The notes beneath the pieces are model-generated. The model was not told where the DNA came from. It saw only the letters and a program-made list of their open reading frames with translations, and searched no databases. A program made the position numbers and the translations under genes. Shown piece after piece: positions 21,501 through 30,512 of a DNA stretch of 64,000 bases. Source of the stretch: Skeletonema tropicum. Its lineage: Eukaryota > Bacillariophyta > Thalassiosirophyceae > Thalassiosirales > Thalassiosiraceae. Within the stretch, counting starts at the first letter, position 1, and every line of letters starts with the position of its first letter. Location: positions 124,001 through 188,000 of the forward strand of contig JAWZXG010000028.1 in the NCBI GenBank assembly GCA_037178625.1, in the 5' to 3' direction.

Positions 21501-21777
21501 CACATACAAAAATTCTTCTGGAGAATTGAAAGCTCACAAAGTTCGTGGAGAGCTTTCCATTTCCGATAAGACATTGACGGTTCGCAATATTTCAAATAAG
21601 GCCATTCTTTTCTGTGCTACAGTTGCAGCTGGGCTAGAGTATCAAGAAATACAAGGTCGTCCGACGGTATTTGCTACAACCGAAGAAGACCCCATTCCAA
21701 AATTGTATTTGTTTGACGTAGCAGAAAACGACCGCAACGATCTAAGGACAGCCATTCAAGCCCTTGCGGAAGGTTGA
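18538..21777 (+). CDS. Seven-exon gene of unknown function, with one apparent frameshift
   Basis: Exons 18538-18909, 18993-19298, 19378-20124, 20222-20275, 20380-20499, 20581-21201 and 21329-21777; all introns are GT-AG and phases match. The model needs one extra base in a run of seven C at 19540-19546; without it the frame stops early. With it the product is about 889 aa. Layout: a tandemly duplicated 29-residue basic/proline element, three helical blocks ending in LVKKLKQII, LVINLQQAM and LQREIIRLRNQQ that look like repeats of a SAP-like helix-loop-helix, a Q/H repeat, a coiled coil (VATQKKEMATQKKELDLLQ), an acidic linker and a compact C-terminal domain from about residue 775 (VCVFDKEKQEWNYCLGSYTY) of possible PH-like or beta-barrel type. 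I recognise no family. The architecture suggests a scaffold or nucleic-acid-associated protein. Confidence 0.65.
18541..18714. repeat. 87-bp coding tandem duplication
   Basis: Two adjacent copies (18541-18627 and 18628-18714), nearly identical, each encoding PSNRRNRSTKSGADPQPG and nine further residues. In frame and recent. Confidence 0.9.
19711..19801. repeat. 21-bp coding repeat (AQHQTNQ)
   Basis: About four tandem copies of a 21-bp unit encoding AQHQTNQ in exon 3 of the unknown gene; the last copies are degenerate. Confidence 0.85.
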
Positions 21778-22197
21778 AAAGAGAGAGAGAGTTCCTCAGG
21801 GATTTTATCTTGGGGACACTGCGACTTGACTGGACAACCACTCAAATAGACTATCCTCTTGGAGAGGTGTCTTATTGCTTAATTGATACGAAAAGTTCCT
21901 CTCTCTTTGGAAGAGCGAAGAACTTATGTGACGTTTTTGATGTAGATGCATACTAAATTAAATCAACTCCTAACTGAGCCTCCTCCTGCCTCCCATACTG
22001 ATTGTAGGACCAGACCAATGGACACTACATCTTTGATTCTCCGATCTATACGACGAAGACTTCCCGTTGGAAGTTCTTTTTGTCCACGAGGAAGAGGAGG
22101 ATGAGGGTCTAGACTCTGGACATTTCAACTACTACTCTGCCACTGCGTCAGTGATGAACTGATTTATGAGACGACGAGAGAATAACCAACAGAGAAG
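21778..22197. other. 3' flank, no gene seen
   Basis: Contains the presumed 3' untranslated region of the preceding gene. No recognisable frame on either strand until the YqgF-like fragment. Confidence 0.45.
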
Positions 22198-22385
22198 ATG
22201 ATTGGGTTGCGACAGGATATCCAATTGAAGAGGTCATCATCTCCACAAGTACCAGCTGATGCCTTCTCCACTCTTCGCTCTATCGACGTAGACTACGGCC
22301 TGGCCCGCACAGGCGTAGCCATATCAAGGGGAGGCTACCATCCACAACCACTCGCCATCCTTTCCAATCTCAACGCAAATCTGAA
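22198..22385 (+). pseudogene. N-terminal fragment of a YqgF/RuvX-like nuclease
   Basis: From an ATG at 22198 the frame reaches [17 protein letters not shown]. This matches the opening of YqgF/RuvX proteins (Holliday-junction-resolvase-like RNase H fold), where the first catalytic Asp sits in a LalDyGxxRiGvA motif (22285-22323). It continues [11 protein letters not shown] and then breaks at about 22385 into poly(A)-binding-protein sequence in another frame. Only about 60 of the usual 140 or more residues are present, so it cannot be functional. Directly abutting PABP and TypA pieces make a mosaic of captured gene fragments. Confidence 0.55.
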
Positions 22386-22627
22386 GTGTGTCTCGTGGAT
22401 TTGGACTCGTTTGCTACTCTTCTCCTGAGGATGGAGGATGCGACTCGTGCAGTGAATGAGATGAATGGAAAGCTTATTGCTGGAAAGCCCATCTTTGTTG
22501 CCTTGGCGCAACGTCGTCATGTCCGTAGGGCACAGTTGGAGGCTCATCAGCATAACCAGGGCCGTGGAGGTCGTGGAAATGCCCCAACCGGGAATGATGA
22601 GAGGCCCCATGGGTGGTCCAATGCTTA
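22386..22627 (+). pseudogene. Fragment of poly(A)-binding protein (end of RRM4)
   Basis: Encodes [20 protein letters not shown] then IFVALAQRR and VRRAQLEA, the C-terminal end of the fourth RRM of cytoplasmic PABP (family consensus ...EDATKAVTEMNG...KPLYVALAQR). A frame change near 22570 brings in [15 protein letters not shown], typical of the following Gly/Met/Pro-rich linker, which supports PABP and shows one frameshift. Upstream RRMs and the C-terminal MLLE domain are absent. The fragment starts and stops abruptly against unrelated gene pieces. Confidence 0.7.
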
Positions 22628-23205
22628 AGCCTCGCTTTCCCTTAGCATCATCAACCATCTCTACCAAGACACCCTTTCGTGAACCAGTCAACGCATTTAC
22701 TACTGTTCCTGAGTACTCAGAGTCGACATCGACCACAACTTCTTTGTACGGTTCAAGCTTTTCACCAGTTGTTGGACATGTCGAAGTTATGATCTGCGGC
22801 GGAGTAATGATCATTTCATATCCTTCACGCCTCATCTGCTCGACAAGGATACCAATCTGGAGCTCCCCACACCCAAATACAACAGTTTTCTCTGCATCAG
22901 CTTCACAAAGTTCAACTGTAAGGGTGACATTGTTGTCCGTTCCATTGATCAAACGTGCTCGAACTCGACTACTCGCTACAATTGTACCTTCCCTGCCCGC
23001 AAGGGGGCCGTTGTTCGCCCCAAATAAACAAGACAACGTGGGTGGTGCCAACGGTGGAGTGTCAATTGCATTAGGAACTTGATTGTCAGTGGATGTCAAC
23101 GTATCTCCAACCTTCATTGTTTCTGGTATTCCTGCCAATGTTACAATATCTCCAGCATAAGCTACCGCAGGCTCAAGCGGTACACGTGAGACACCACTAA
23201 CCCCA
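22628..23205 (-). pseudogene. Internal fragment of TypA/BipA translational GTPase
   Basis: The minus strand reads GVSRVPLEPAVAYAGDIVTL, then KVGDTLTSTDNQ, PTLSCLFGANNGPLAGREG, then FGCGELQIGILVEQMRREGYE and EPYKEVVVDVDSEYSGTVV. These are domain II and the EF-G-like domains III and V of TypA/BipA (the family has GRGELHLSILIENMRREG). The GTPase domain and C-terminal domain are missing. Orientation is opposite to the adjacent PABP and YqgF pieces. The open frame runs on into antisense PABP sequence, which is meaningless. It is a captured or rearranged fragment of a host (probably organellar) translation-factor gene. Confidence 0.75.
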
Positions 23206-23916
23206 TGGCCACATATCCTGGGGGGTGGCCGAAATATCCGAAAGATATCTGAACGGTCCAGCCACATTTATTCTGGATGACTTTTCGGGGCTGCCCGCGA
23301 GGGATGCCAGAGAAAAGAGAAACTCTAATTTAGAGCGGACTTCCCCACTTCATTCCGGAAGGAAAGCCACAAGCCTGCTCCGACTTGATAATTGTGAGAT
23401 GAATGACCATGAAAGAATAAAGCATGGAGACTAGCCAATAGTCCTCCCCAGTACTGCAACCATGACAAAAACTTCAAGTGGCAACGGCAGTGACGGCGGA
23501 TCTGAATGCAGCGATGATGCAAAGCCAAAGGCCACTGCGAGTCTTCTCCCAGCTTACTTTCATCCGCAGAGTTGTTGGAGACGCTACTGTCAGAGAAATG
23601 TTGGATCTCAGGGCATCATTTAGAAGCTGATTTTCATGTAAACCATTAAGAATAGGTTATGTTATGTTGCAGTAATGATTGATGGCCTTTGTACTTGATG
23701 CAGTGACTTTTATTCTCCACATCATCAACTTATTATTTCCTTACCTAGCAAATTTCCATCAACTTATATTCTTTCTACCACTGTTTTTCAGCTACATATT
23801 CCTTCTTCTTCTGATCACCGTCTATGAATGGATATTTCTGGTTATTCTGCTCTCTCTAGAGAAAAAGTGCAGTAGATGACAGACGAAATCCTATCATTCA
23901 TCATTCACCACTCATC
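23206..23916. other. Unassigned DNA after the gene-fragment mosaic
   Basis: Short frames only. One near 23225-23434 is open for 69 codons, but nothing in it is recognisable. An AT-rich stretch 23640-23880 has low coding potential. It might hold further captured pieces too short to identify. Confidence 0.4.
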
Positions 23917-24159
23917 ATGGCTACGTGCGGGGTCAACATCATTATTTCCAACTACACTACAAAAAATACTATCATGGCCGATGATCACCATACTATCTCA
24001 CCTGCAGATGCTTCAGGTTCTATTGTTGATGATTTCACGGGTTCACCCGATGAATGCATAGAGAAAGCCAGTAATTGCCTATCCAAATTGGGCTACTCTC
24101 CAGTGACTATGTCAAGACTCGACGGTCAAAAATTATTTAAAACCATTGGTTCAAGCTGA
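23917..24159 (+). CDS. Short hypothetical frame, weak
   Basis: An 80-codon frame from an ATG (MATCGVNIIISNYTT...) with ordinary composition (DDHHTISPADASGSIVDDFTGSPDE). It ends just before the CTCCGAGACA minisatellite. No motif, no splice-supported extension and no relative elsewhere in the window. It could be a first exon or noise. Confidence 0.2.
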   Translation: MATCGVNIIISNYTTKNTIMADDHHTISPADASGSIVDDFTGSPDECIEKASNCLSKLGYSPVTMSRLDGQKLFKTIGSS

Positions 24160-24225
24160 ACGAACAGGAATAAACGGTACTCAAAACTATTGGTTCGAAA
24201 CAGCAAGATCGGGTCAGAGTCACTC

Positions 24226-24365
24226 CACTCGCTCCACAACGCTCCATGGTACTCCGAGACACTCCAAGACACTCCGAGACACTCCATGTCGCTCCGAGAC
24301 ACAATCCGAGACACTCCGAGACACTCCGAGACACTCCGAGACACAATCCGAGACACTTCACACAG
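24226..24365. repeat. CTCCGAGACA-type minisatellite, locus 1
   Basis: About a dozen imperfect direct repeats of a 10-12 bp unit (gacactccga with variants gacacaatccga). The same unit recurs at 39003-39075 and 51781-51980. Confidence 0.85.
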
Positions 24366-24420
24366 ACTCCATCGCCAAAACTTCCACCTTCGTTCCACCT
24401 ATCGTTCGGGCGGGGCCTGC

Positions 24421-25213
24421 GTGTTGATGTTGGATGACAGAGGTGATGTGACACTTAATATACCCTTGACACAGTTTGATGTCAAGGAGAGACCTTTTGG
24501 TCTAAGCGGTCACATCGACATGGTTGCTCCACACGGTACAGGGTTCGAACCCTGCTGAAGGGAACCTGTAGCCGTTCCGTGGCTCGATGCCCGTCATGGC
24601 CGTGTCTCTCCCACTCTGTCGTAATAGTACAAAGGCCCTCGTATCGTTCAGTAGGTGTCCTGTATGTGCTGGCAGGGGGAGGCTCTCCGAATTTCGTCCA
24701 TTATCATCCCGGACCACATCAGTATTTAGCGCACTATCGGCTGTATTTGTGCCTCAGTCCGAGGAGAGTGTTGATGTTGGCTGACAGAGGTGATGTGACA
24801 CTTAATATACCCTTGACACAGTTTGATGTCAAGGAGAGACCTTTTGGTCTAAGCGGTCACATCGACATGGCTCCACACGGTACAGGGTTCGATCCCTGTT
24901 GAAGGGAACCTGTAGCCGTTCCGTGGCTCGATGCCCGTCATGGCCGTGTCTCTCCCACTCTGTCGTAATAGTACAAAGGCCCTCGTATCGTTCAGTAGGT
25001 GTCCTGTATGTGCTGGCAGGGGGAGGCTCTCCGAATTTCGTCCATTATCATCCTGGACCACATCAGTATTTAGCGCACTATCGGCTGTATTTGTGCCTCA
25101 GTCCGAGGAGAGTGTTGATGTTGGCTGACAGAGGTGATGTGACACTTAATATACCCTTGACACAGTTTGATGTCAAGGAGAGACCTTTTGGTCTAAGCGG
25201 TCACATTGACATC
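24421..25213 (+). repeat. Tandem array of a tRNA-derived SINE-like unit (two full, one partial)
   Basis: Direct repeats start at 24421, 24768 and 25112 (unit 347/344 bp). Full units contain an A-box-like TGGTCTAAGCGG (24498-24509 and 24845-24856) and, about 44 bp on, a B box GGTTCGAACCC or GGTTCGATCCC (24542-24552 and 24886-24896). The order and spacing are those of an internal RNA polymerase III promoter. The rest of the unit is not tRNA-like and there is no acceptor stem, so this is not a tRNA gene. The third unit stops after its A box. The two full units differ by a few substitutions and a 3-bp indel. Confidence 0.65.
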
Positions 25214-25657
25214 TGTCAGCCAACATCGAAGAAGCTTAATGCTGAGTATCTCTCGGATCCTGCCCATCAGCTGTGCTGCACTTACCTCGGCATCCGGTCC
25301 CCCCGCCCCGGAGTCTGTCGCCCTTCCGAGCCTTGCTCTTGCTCTTCAACTTCTTGTGCATCATCATCCGTGTCACCCTTTTCATCCGTTCTACCTGACG
25401 ATGAGGAGGAGGAGGAGAGTATTCAGAGCGAAGAGGAGGAGGAGGAGAGTCTTCAGAGCGAAGATTGTGCGACGAGCTTCATCAAGGTGGAGAGGACCGA
25501 AAACTTTATGTTTGACGTTAACTCTGATGAAGTTGCCGCAGCTCAGGCAAAGGAAGAAAAGGCCACTGATTTCTCTCCTTCTTCGTATTTGATGAAAGTC
25601 TCTAAGTATGATCGTCTTGCCCGTGGCAGTGATGGTTATGCGGATCAACGTAAGTAA
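25214..25657 (+). pseudogene. Acidic-repeat exon-like fragment interrupted by an LTR element
   Basis: An open frame continuing out of the third SINE-like unit. It encodes Ser-rich sequence, two acidic repeats (EEEEESIQSE and EEEEESLQSE) and a more ordinary tail ending KVSKYDRLARGSDGYADQ. There it meets CAACGTAAGTAAA, a good splice-donor-like site cut by the LTR element 5 bp into the motif. It may be the end of a host exon whose intron received the retrotransposon. There is no recognisable domain. No true start codon is identifiable because the upstream part of the frame is repeat DNA. Confidence 0.35.
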
Positions 25658-25658
25658 A

Positions 25659-25946
25659 TGACACAGGATGCGATATTTCGCGTATGTACGGATTCTATAC
25701 AGTTATGTTATGGTAGGGTATCTAAGATACATTGTATGTAAGAGGTTGCGTTTTGAGAGGCTTTTGAAGCAAATCACGCTTGATCTCATAGAGAGGAAAA
25801 GAAATAAAATAAACAACAGTCAATTGACGCATCGGAACGATTTCTGAGGAGAAATCTGGAGCAATCCACTTCCTTGTTGGAGAGATCTGACAGAACCGCT
25901 ATTACTACGCAACCCTCTTACTGCTGCAAGTCTGCGCAAGTTAAGA
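25659..25946 (+). repeat. 5' LTR
   Basis: 288 bp, begins TGACACAGG and ends GTTAAGA, identical to 29319-29606. Presumed promoter of the element. Confidence 0.85.
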
Positions 25947-26342
25947 GATTAATCAGTCGTCGTGTAGTTTCTATCTTCAATCAAATCTGGTTGAATATTT
26001 GAGCTTCCGGCGTTTCCACCGAAGTAAGTTAGACAAGTATGTTTCACACCTTCTGTGGCTGTTAATTTGTCGCTGCCAACCTGAATTCTCGGGAGTTTGG
26101 TCATAGGTCTTCCCATCAGCAACCTGTAGGGCAGATAGAGCTTCAGCGAGTGGACTTCTAACACAGCCACAATCTGAGGACGGGCGTGGACCCACAACGG
26201 AGCAAGTCTGTTTCAACCTGTGACTTACCAAAGCGAAGGAAACGTCTAACTAAATCTAGATTCATTTCTGTTCGATTGGGAGAACAAAACCTAGTTACAG
26301 TAACACTTTTATCGTCTTCATCACGGTCACACAACTTCAATT

Positions 26343-29228
26343 ATGGGGCGGCGTGGTAGTGCTAATGATGAGTTACTCCGAAGAAGACTCGATCATGTTT
26401 CGAAGGAATGGTTTGACAATGAACATTTCTTCCTCAGCATTCTTGTAAAAGAGGGTATCAAAACTTGGTACGATTATGTCGACTTCGTCGTTAACCTAGA
26501 CGAAATCAACGCAATGAAGAATCGGAACCGCTCAGGGAGTTCGGATGAGGATGATATCGATGAGTATGACGGCTACATCCCACCGACGTGGAGGAGGCTG
26601 ATGCTATATAGCTTATCGTATGTCAATGAATTGCAAATTGAGAAAGGAGTTTCTAATAATGGATTGGTCGATATCACGGGTGTCACTATCCGCGAATTTG
26701 ACAACTATATCGATGGATGTCCTCCGATCATCAAGGTGTTCACAAACGACCTTGCAAGAGAACACGCAGCGAAAGTTGAACGCCGCGAGCAGGAGCTGCG
26801 CAGAGTTAAGTTGGAAGCCGACGCTGCTCAAGCTAAATTTGACATCGCATGGGATAAGGCCTATGGTCAATCTGGTGCAAGGACAAATTCTAGTCGGAGT
26901 TCGCGAGGTTCTGTAAATACTCCGCGTCCAAATAAGTCCGAAAACTTCTCCTACGGTCCGAGCAGACAGGAGCAGTGCGTTGACACAGATGGAGTTGAGG
27001 ATAACCCTTTTGAGGCAGGAGACAATTCTTCAGAGGCAAGGGATAACCTTCCAAGTGAGGCTCATTTCTACACAGGCCTAGGTTTTACTGGTGGCAAGAC
27101 CCAATCTACCAGCCGATCTTTGCCCCAACAATCACAAGACAGTTCTCATGGCGGCCATGTACCTTTCATTGGATCATTGCCTTCTTCCAAACCATCTTCC
27201 AAACGCAGTAAGAAGAAGAAGAAGAAAAAGAAGCCTTATGGTGGCGGCGGTGACGGCGGTAGTAGTGGAGGCAGCAGTGATAGCAGCGGCAGAACCAGCA
27301 GCATTCCTTCCCACATCAGCACATCGATTCCGGACAGCAAGAGTGGAAGAAGCCCCTACCGTGGTGCATACAGAAAACACCAGCCAAGGTCGAAGTTGAA
27401 GTTTGATCCAACCTGTTTTCCCCAACATTCAGATCAAACGGCGTGGACAACATATGCACACGGGTTTGCAGCCGTTCTCAAGTCATTCAATATGCAGGAG
27501 CTCATCGATCCCACCTTCCGCCCAATCGCTCGACACAAGGAGGCATTCAAGCTGGACAACTCGACACTTTACTATATCCTCAATTCAACGGTGAAAAGTC
27601 ACAAGGGACGTGAATTTGTTCTCAGTGAAGCAGATACTTTTGATGGGCAGAAAGTGTGGACGAAGATGGCACAATATTACTCCGGTTCTGGATCTATCGC
27701 TGCTGAGCATGCGAAGAACGAGGTGTACAACCGCATCAACACCCCGCTTGATGTACACTCCAAACGTGTCCGTCTTGTCCCTACTATTGCAAAATGGGAA
27801 ACAGATGTCACTGAGTTCATGCTTCGTAGTGGCACGCCGCTTCTGTCCAAGGAGAAATTTGAGATGTTCAAACGTTTCATCAGTGGTGTGAAGGAATTGG
27901 ATAATGTTGTTTCCTTGAGTACTCTGACCCAGTCTATTGTTCACAGCAGAGGGGGAGGAAGTCGCACATTGAGCCCTGATGAGCTTTTGGCTGCGTATAA
28001 GCAGGAAGCAAGCATGGTCGACGCTCGCAACAAAAGAGATATGGTATCACGTCGTCATCAGATTGTCAATGAGTGCAGAAATGTCAACCATACTCGTGCT
28101 GCATACCAAAAGGCTGGGTATGAAATCAATACCATTGATTTTGGGGGTGTAACGGATGACAAATTGGATGATGACCAGTGGTATGACGTAATGATGTCCA
28201 GCTTAGGGGAGCGAAGAAAGGGATTCTTGCCGGGAGATGCGCACCGCCAGCTCACTCCAGAAGAAAAGAAGTATTGGGAGAAGTTCTCGGAGGAGTCGAA
28301 GGAACTTATCATGACTGCTCGAGGTGTACCAAATGTCAAGCCTCCGCCTCGTCGTCGTAATGGTGGTGATGCCTTTCGTTCTAACACATCTCGTGTGCCC
28401 AATACTCCCGTAGCCCAAGGTGCCACAGCGAATGTCACTGAGCAATCTCAGGTCAACAACACTGAAGTTGGTTATGATGATTTGGCTTCCATCCCTGCAG
28501 ACGCTCCCGAAGTACAGGCCAATTACGCAGAGCTATGGGAAAATGTCTACAATGTGAACATGACCTCCATCCAAGACAGTGATGATTTTCGTCAGAATGG
28601 CACAGAATTTATTGACCTACTAGAGAAGAATCGCGAGGTGAATGAAACTCATTTTGAAGTGAATCAAACTAGCGAACTTGAACCATTCCGTCTACCTCGA
28701 TTCCTCTCGCAGCCGAAGAAGAAATCCACTACGCCACGAGTCACTTTCGCTGATGAGTCTGTATCAGAAATGGGGAGCGAGGCTAAGGCTGATAGTGTTT
28801 CTCAGTCGGGGAGTGTGATGAAGGTTGATAGTATCTCTCAGCCGGAGAGTGTGACTACAATTGATATCCAGTTCCATGATATTCAGTCTGATGACGGTAC
28901 CACAACACAATTGCTCGTACCATCGAATTGTCTCACGCAAGTGAATGAATCACGCAAGGGAAATGTATGTAAGCAGGAAGGCAAGCAACTTGATGAAGTC
29001 TCACAAGAGCTTAGTCCAGCCCAGCACAAGTCTGTGCCTTACAACATCTCTTTCACTGGATCTTCCATTCTCGATGCGTGGCAAGAGTCTTACCCGATTG
29101 GTACTCAGGATGTCTATGATGCCAACACTCATCTTACTGATGGCAGTTCTGAGAAGATTTATGGGGAGGATACTGACACAACTGAGCTCATTCATCACCG
29201 ACATTTCAGATGGCGAAACTTGGAATGA
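26343..29228 (+). CDS. Gag-like polyprotein of the LTR element
   Basis: A 961-aa frame from an ATG about 400 bp downstream of the 5' LTR. The N-terminal block (FDNEHFFLSILVKEGIKTW, then TWRRLMLYSLSY) is followed by a coiled coil (ERREQELRRVKLEADAAQ), a poly-lysine stretch near residues 285-297 with Gly/Ser-rich sequence, and a globular block WTTYAHGFAAVLKSFNMQEL, REFVLSEADTF, RFISGVKELDNVVSL that I associate with gag of diatom CoDi copia elements. Next come LTPEEKKYWEKFSEESKEL and a Ser/Thr-rich tail with TPRVTFADESVSE. No CCHC knuckle is visible. The frame stops 90 bp before the 3' LTR with no pol region. It probably forms virus-like particles that package the element RNA. Confidence 0.7.
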   Translation: MGRRGSANDELLRRRLDHVSKEWFDNEHFFLSILVKEGIKTWYDYVDFVVNLDEINAMKNRNRSGSSDEDDIDEYDGYIPPTWRRLMLYSLSYVNELQIEKGVSNNGLVDITGVTIREFDNYIDGCPPIIKVFTNDLAREHAAKVERREQELRRVKLEADAAQAKFDIAWDKAYGQSGARTNSSRSSRGSVNTPRPNKSENFSYGPSRQEQCVDTDGVEDNPFEAGDNSSEARDNLPSEAHFYTGLGFTGGKTQSTSRSLPQQSQDSSHGGHVPFIGSLPSSKPSSKRSKKKKKKKKPYGGGGDGGSSGGSSDSSGRTSSIPSHISTSIPDSKSGRSPYRGAYRKHQPRSKLKFDPTCFPQHSDQTAWTTYAHGFAAVLKSFNMQELIDPTFRPIARHKEAFKLDNSTLYYILNSTVKSHKGREFVLSEADTFDGQKVWTKMAQYYSGSGSIAAEHAKNEVYNRINTPLDVHSKRVRLVPTIAKWETDVTEFMLRSGTPLLSKEKFEMFKRFISGVKELDNVVSLSTLTQSIVHSRGGGSRTLSPDELLAAYKQEASMVDARNKRDMVSRRHQIVNECRNVNHTRAAYQKAGYEINTIDFGGVTDDKLDDDQWYDVMMSSLGERRKGFLPGDAHRQLTPEEKKYWEKFSEESKELIMTARGVPNVKPPPRRRNGGDAFRSNTSRVPNTPVAQGATANVTEQSQVNNTEVGYDDLASIPADAPEVQANYAELWENVYNVNMTSIQDSDDFRQNGTEFIDLLEKNREVNETHFEVNQTSELEPFRLPRFLSQPKKKSTTPRVTFADESVSEMGSEAKADSVSQSGSVMKVDSISQPESVTTIDIQFHDIQSDDGTTTQLLVPSNCLTQVNESRKGNVCKQEGKQLDEVSQELSPAQHKSVPYNISFTGSSILDAWQESYPIGTQDVYDANTHLTDGSSEKIYGEDTDTTELIHHRHFRWRNLE

Positions 29229-29310
29229 ATGTTATGGGGAGAGGGAATATGGGGAGAAGTTATCTGGACAATACAGTCCGAACAATCTATGGGGAGAAAC
29301 TGTCGAATCG

Positions 29311-29318
29311 TAGGGGAG
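29311..29318 (+). promoter_or_regulatory. Polypurine tract
   Basis: TAGGGGAG immediately before the 3' LTR; position and composition fit a plus-strand primer. Confidence 0.6.
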
Positions 29319-29606
29319 TGACACAGGATGCGATATTTCGCGTATGTACGGATTCTATACAGTTATGTTATGGTAGGGTATCTAAGATACATTGTATGTA
29401 AGAGGTTGCGTTTTGAGAGGCTTTTGAAGCAAATCACGCTTGATCTCATAGAGAGGAAAAGAAATAAAATAAACAACAGTCAATTGACGCATCGGAACGA
29501 TTTCTGAGGAGAAATCTGGAGCAATCCACTTCCTTGTTGGAGAGATCTGACAGAACCGCTATTACTACGCAACCCTCTTACTGCTGCAAGTCTGCGCAAG
29601 TTAAGA
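29319..29606 (+). repeat. 3' LTR
   Basis: Identical to the 5' LTR at 25659-25946; followed by the target duplication GTAAA. Confidence 0.85.
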
Positions 29607-29607
29607 G

Positions 29608-30512
29608 TAAAATTCAGTGTCCGTAATATGGAGCAAGTGATATGGCAGTTAGAAGGAGCGAAGTACGACAGCTTGACGGCGGTTCATGCTTCGAGAAGGA
29701 GTGTTGAGGTTGTCTAACTTTACATACCTCTTTGTGACTGCTCACCATAAGTCCAGTTTAAGTCGTCTGGACGTGTGGTTACGCACTCCCTTTTACTGAC
29801 GCCATTTACAGGTTATGAGCCCAAGTACGCTTCGCTCTGGTCCCTAGTTCGAGCCTCGCCAGAAGCATGTTGTTGTGAGGTAGGCATTATGAGGAGTGTT
29901 ATCTCGACGAAGTAAAATTCAGGGTCTGTAATATGGAGCAAGTGATATGGCAGTTAGAAGGAGCGAAGTACGACAGCTTGACGGCGGTTCATGCTTCGAG
30001 AAGGAGTGTTGAGGTTGTCTAACTTTACATACCTCTTTGTGACTGCTCACCATAAGTCCAGTTTAAGTCGTCTGGACGTGTGGTTACGCACCCCCTTTTA
30101 CTGACGCCATTTACATGTTGAGGTTGTCTAACTTTACATACCTCTTTGTGACTGCTCACCATAAGTCCAGTTTAAGTCGTCTGGACGTGTGGTTATGCAC
30201 CCCCTTTCACTGACGCCATTTACAGGTTATGAGCCCAAGTACGCTTCGCTCTGGTCCCTAGTTCGAGCCTCGCCAGAAGCATGTTGTTGTGAGGTAGGCA
30301 TTATGAGGAGTGTTATCTCGACGAAGTAAAATTCAGGGTCCATAATATGGAGCAAGTGATATGGCAGTTAGAAGGAGCGAAGTACGACAGCTTGACGGCG
30401 GTTCATGCTTCGAGAAGGAGTGTTGAGGTTGTCTAACTTTACATACCTCTTTGTGACTGCTCACCATAAGTCCAGTTTAAGTCGTCTGGACGTGTGGTTA
30501 CGCACTCCCTTT
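29608..30512. repeat. Satellite-like tandem repeat, about 305-bp unit
   Basis: Units begin at about 29608, 29913 and 30327 with taaaattcag. The second is enlarged by an internal duplication of about 110 bp (tgttgaggttgtctaac... repeated near 30115). The third is partial. Each full unit includes tagttcgagcct, a B-box-like word that matches the Pol III consensus incompletely. Differences between units are single bases. No coding frame. Confidence 0.85.

Larger units (their letters stand above)
25659..29606 (+). mobile_element. Gag-only LTR retrotransposon (Ty1/copia, CoDi-like), non-autonomous
   Basis: Two 288-bp direct repeats, identical by eye (25659-25946 and 29319-29606), enclose a single long gag frame. 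A 5-bp duplication GTAAA flanks the element (25654-25658 and 29607-29611). A polypurine tract TAGGGGAG lies directly before the 3' LTR. No protease, integrase, reverse transcriptase or RNase H is present, so it must depend on proteins of a related element. Identical LTRs imply recent insertion. Confidence 0.85.

Noticed and set aside
22335..23267. Single 310-codon minus-strand gene
   Set aside because: Only the part over 22628-23205 is TypA-like; the rest reads antisense through the PABP and YqgF fragments.
24489..24570. Complete tRNA gene
   Set aside because: A and B boxes are present but there is no acceptor stem or credible anticodon arm; it fits a SINE-type Pol III promoter better.
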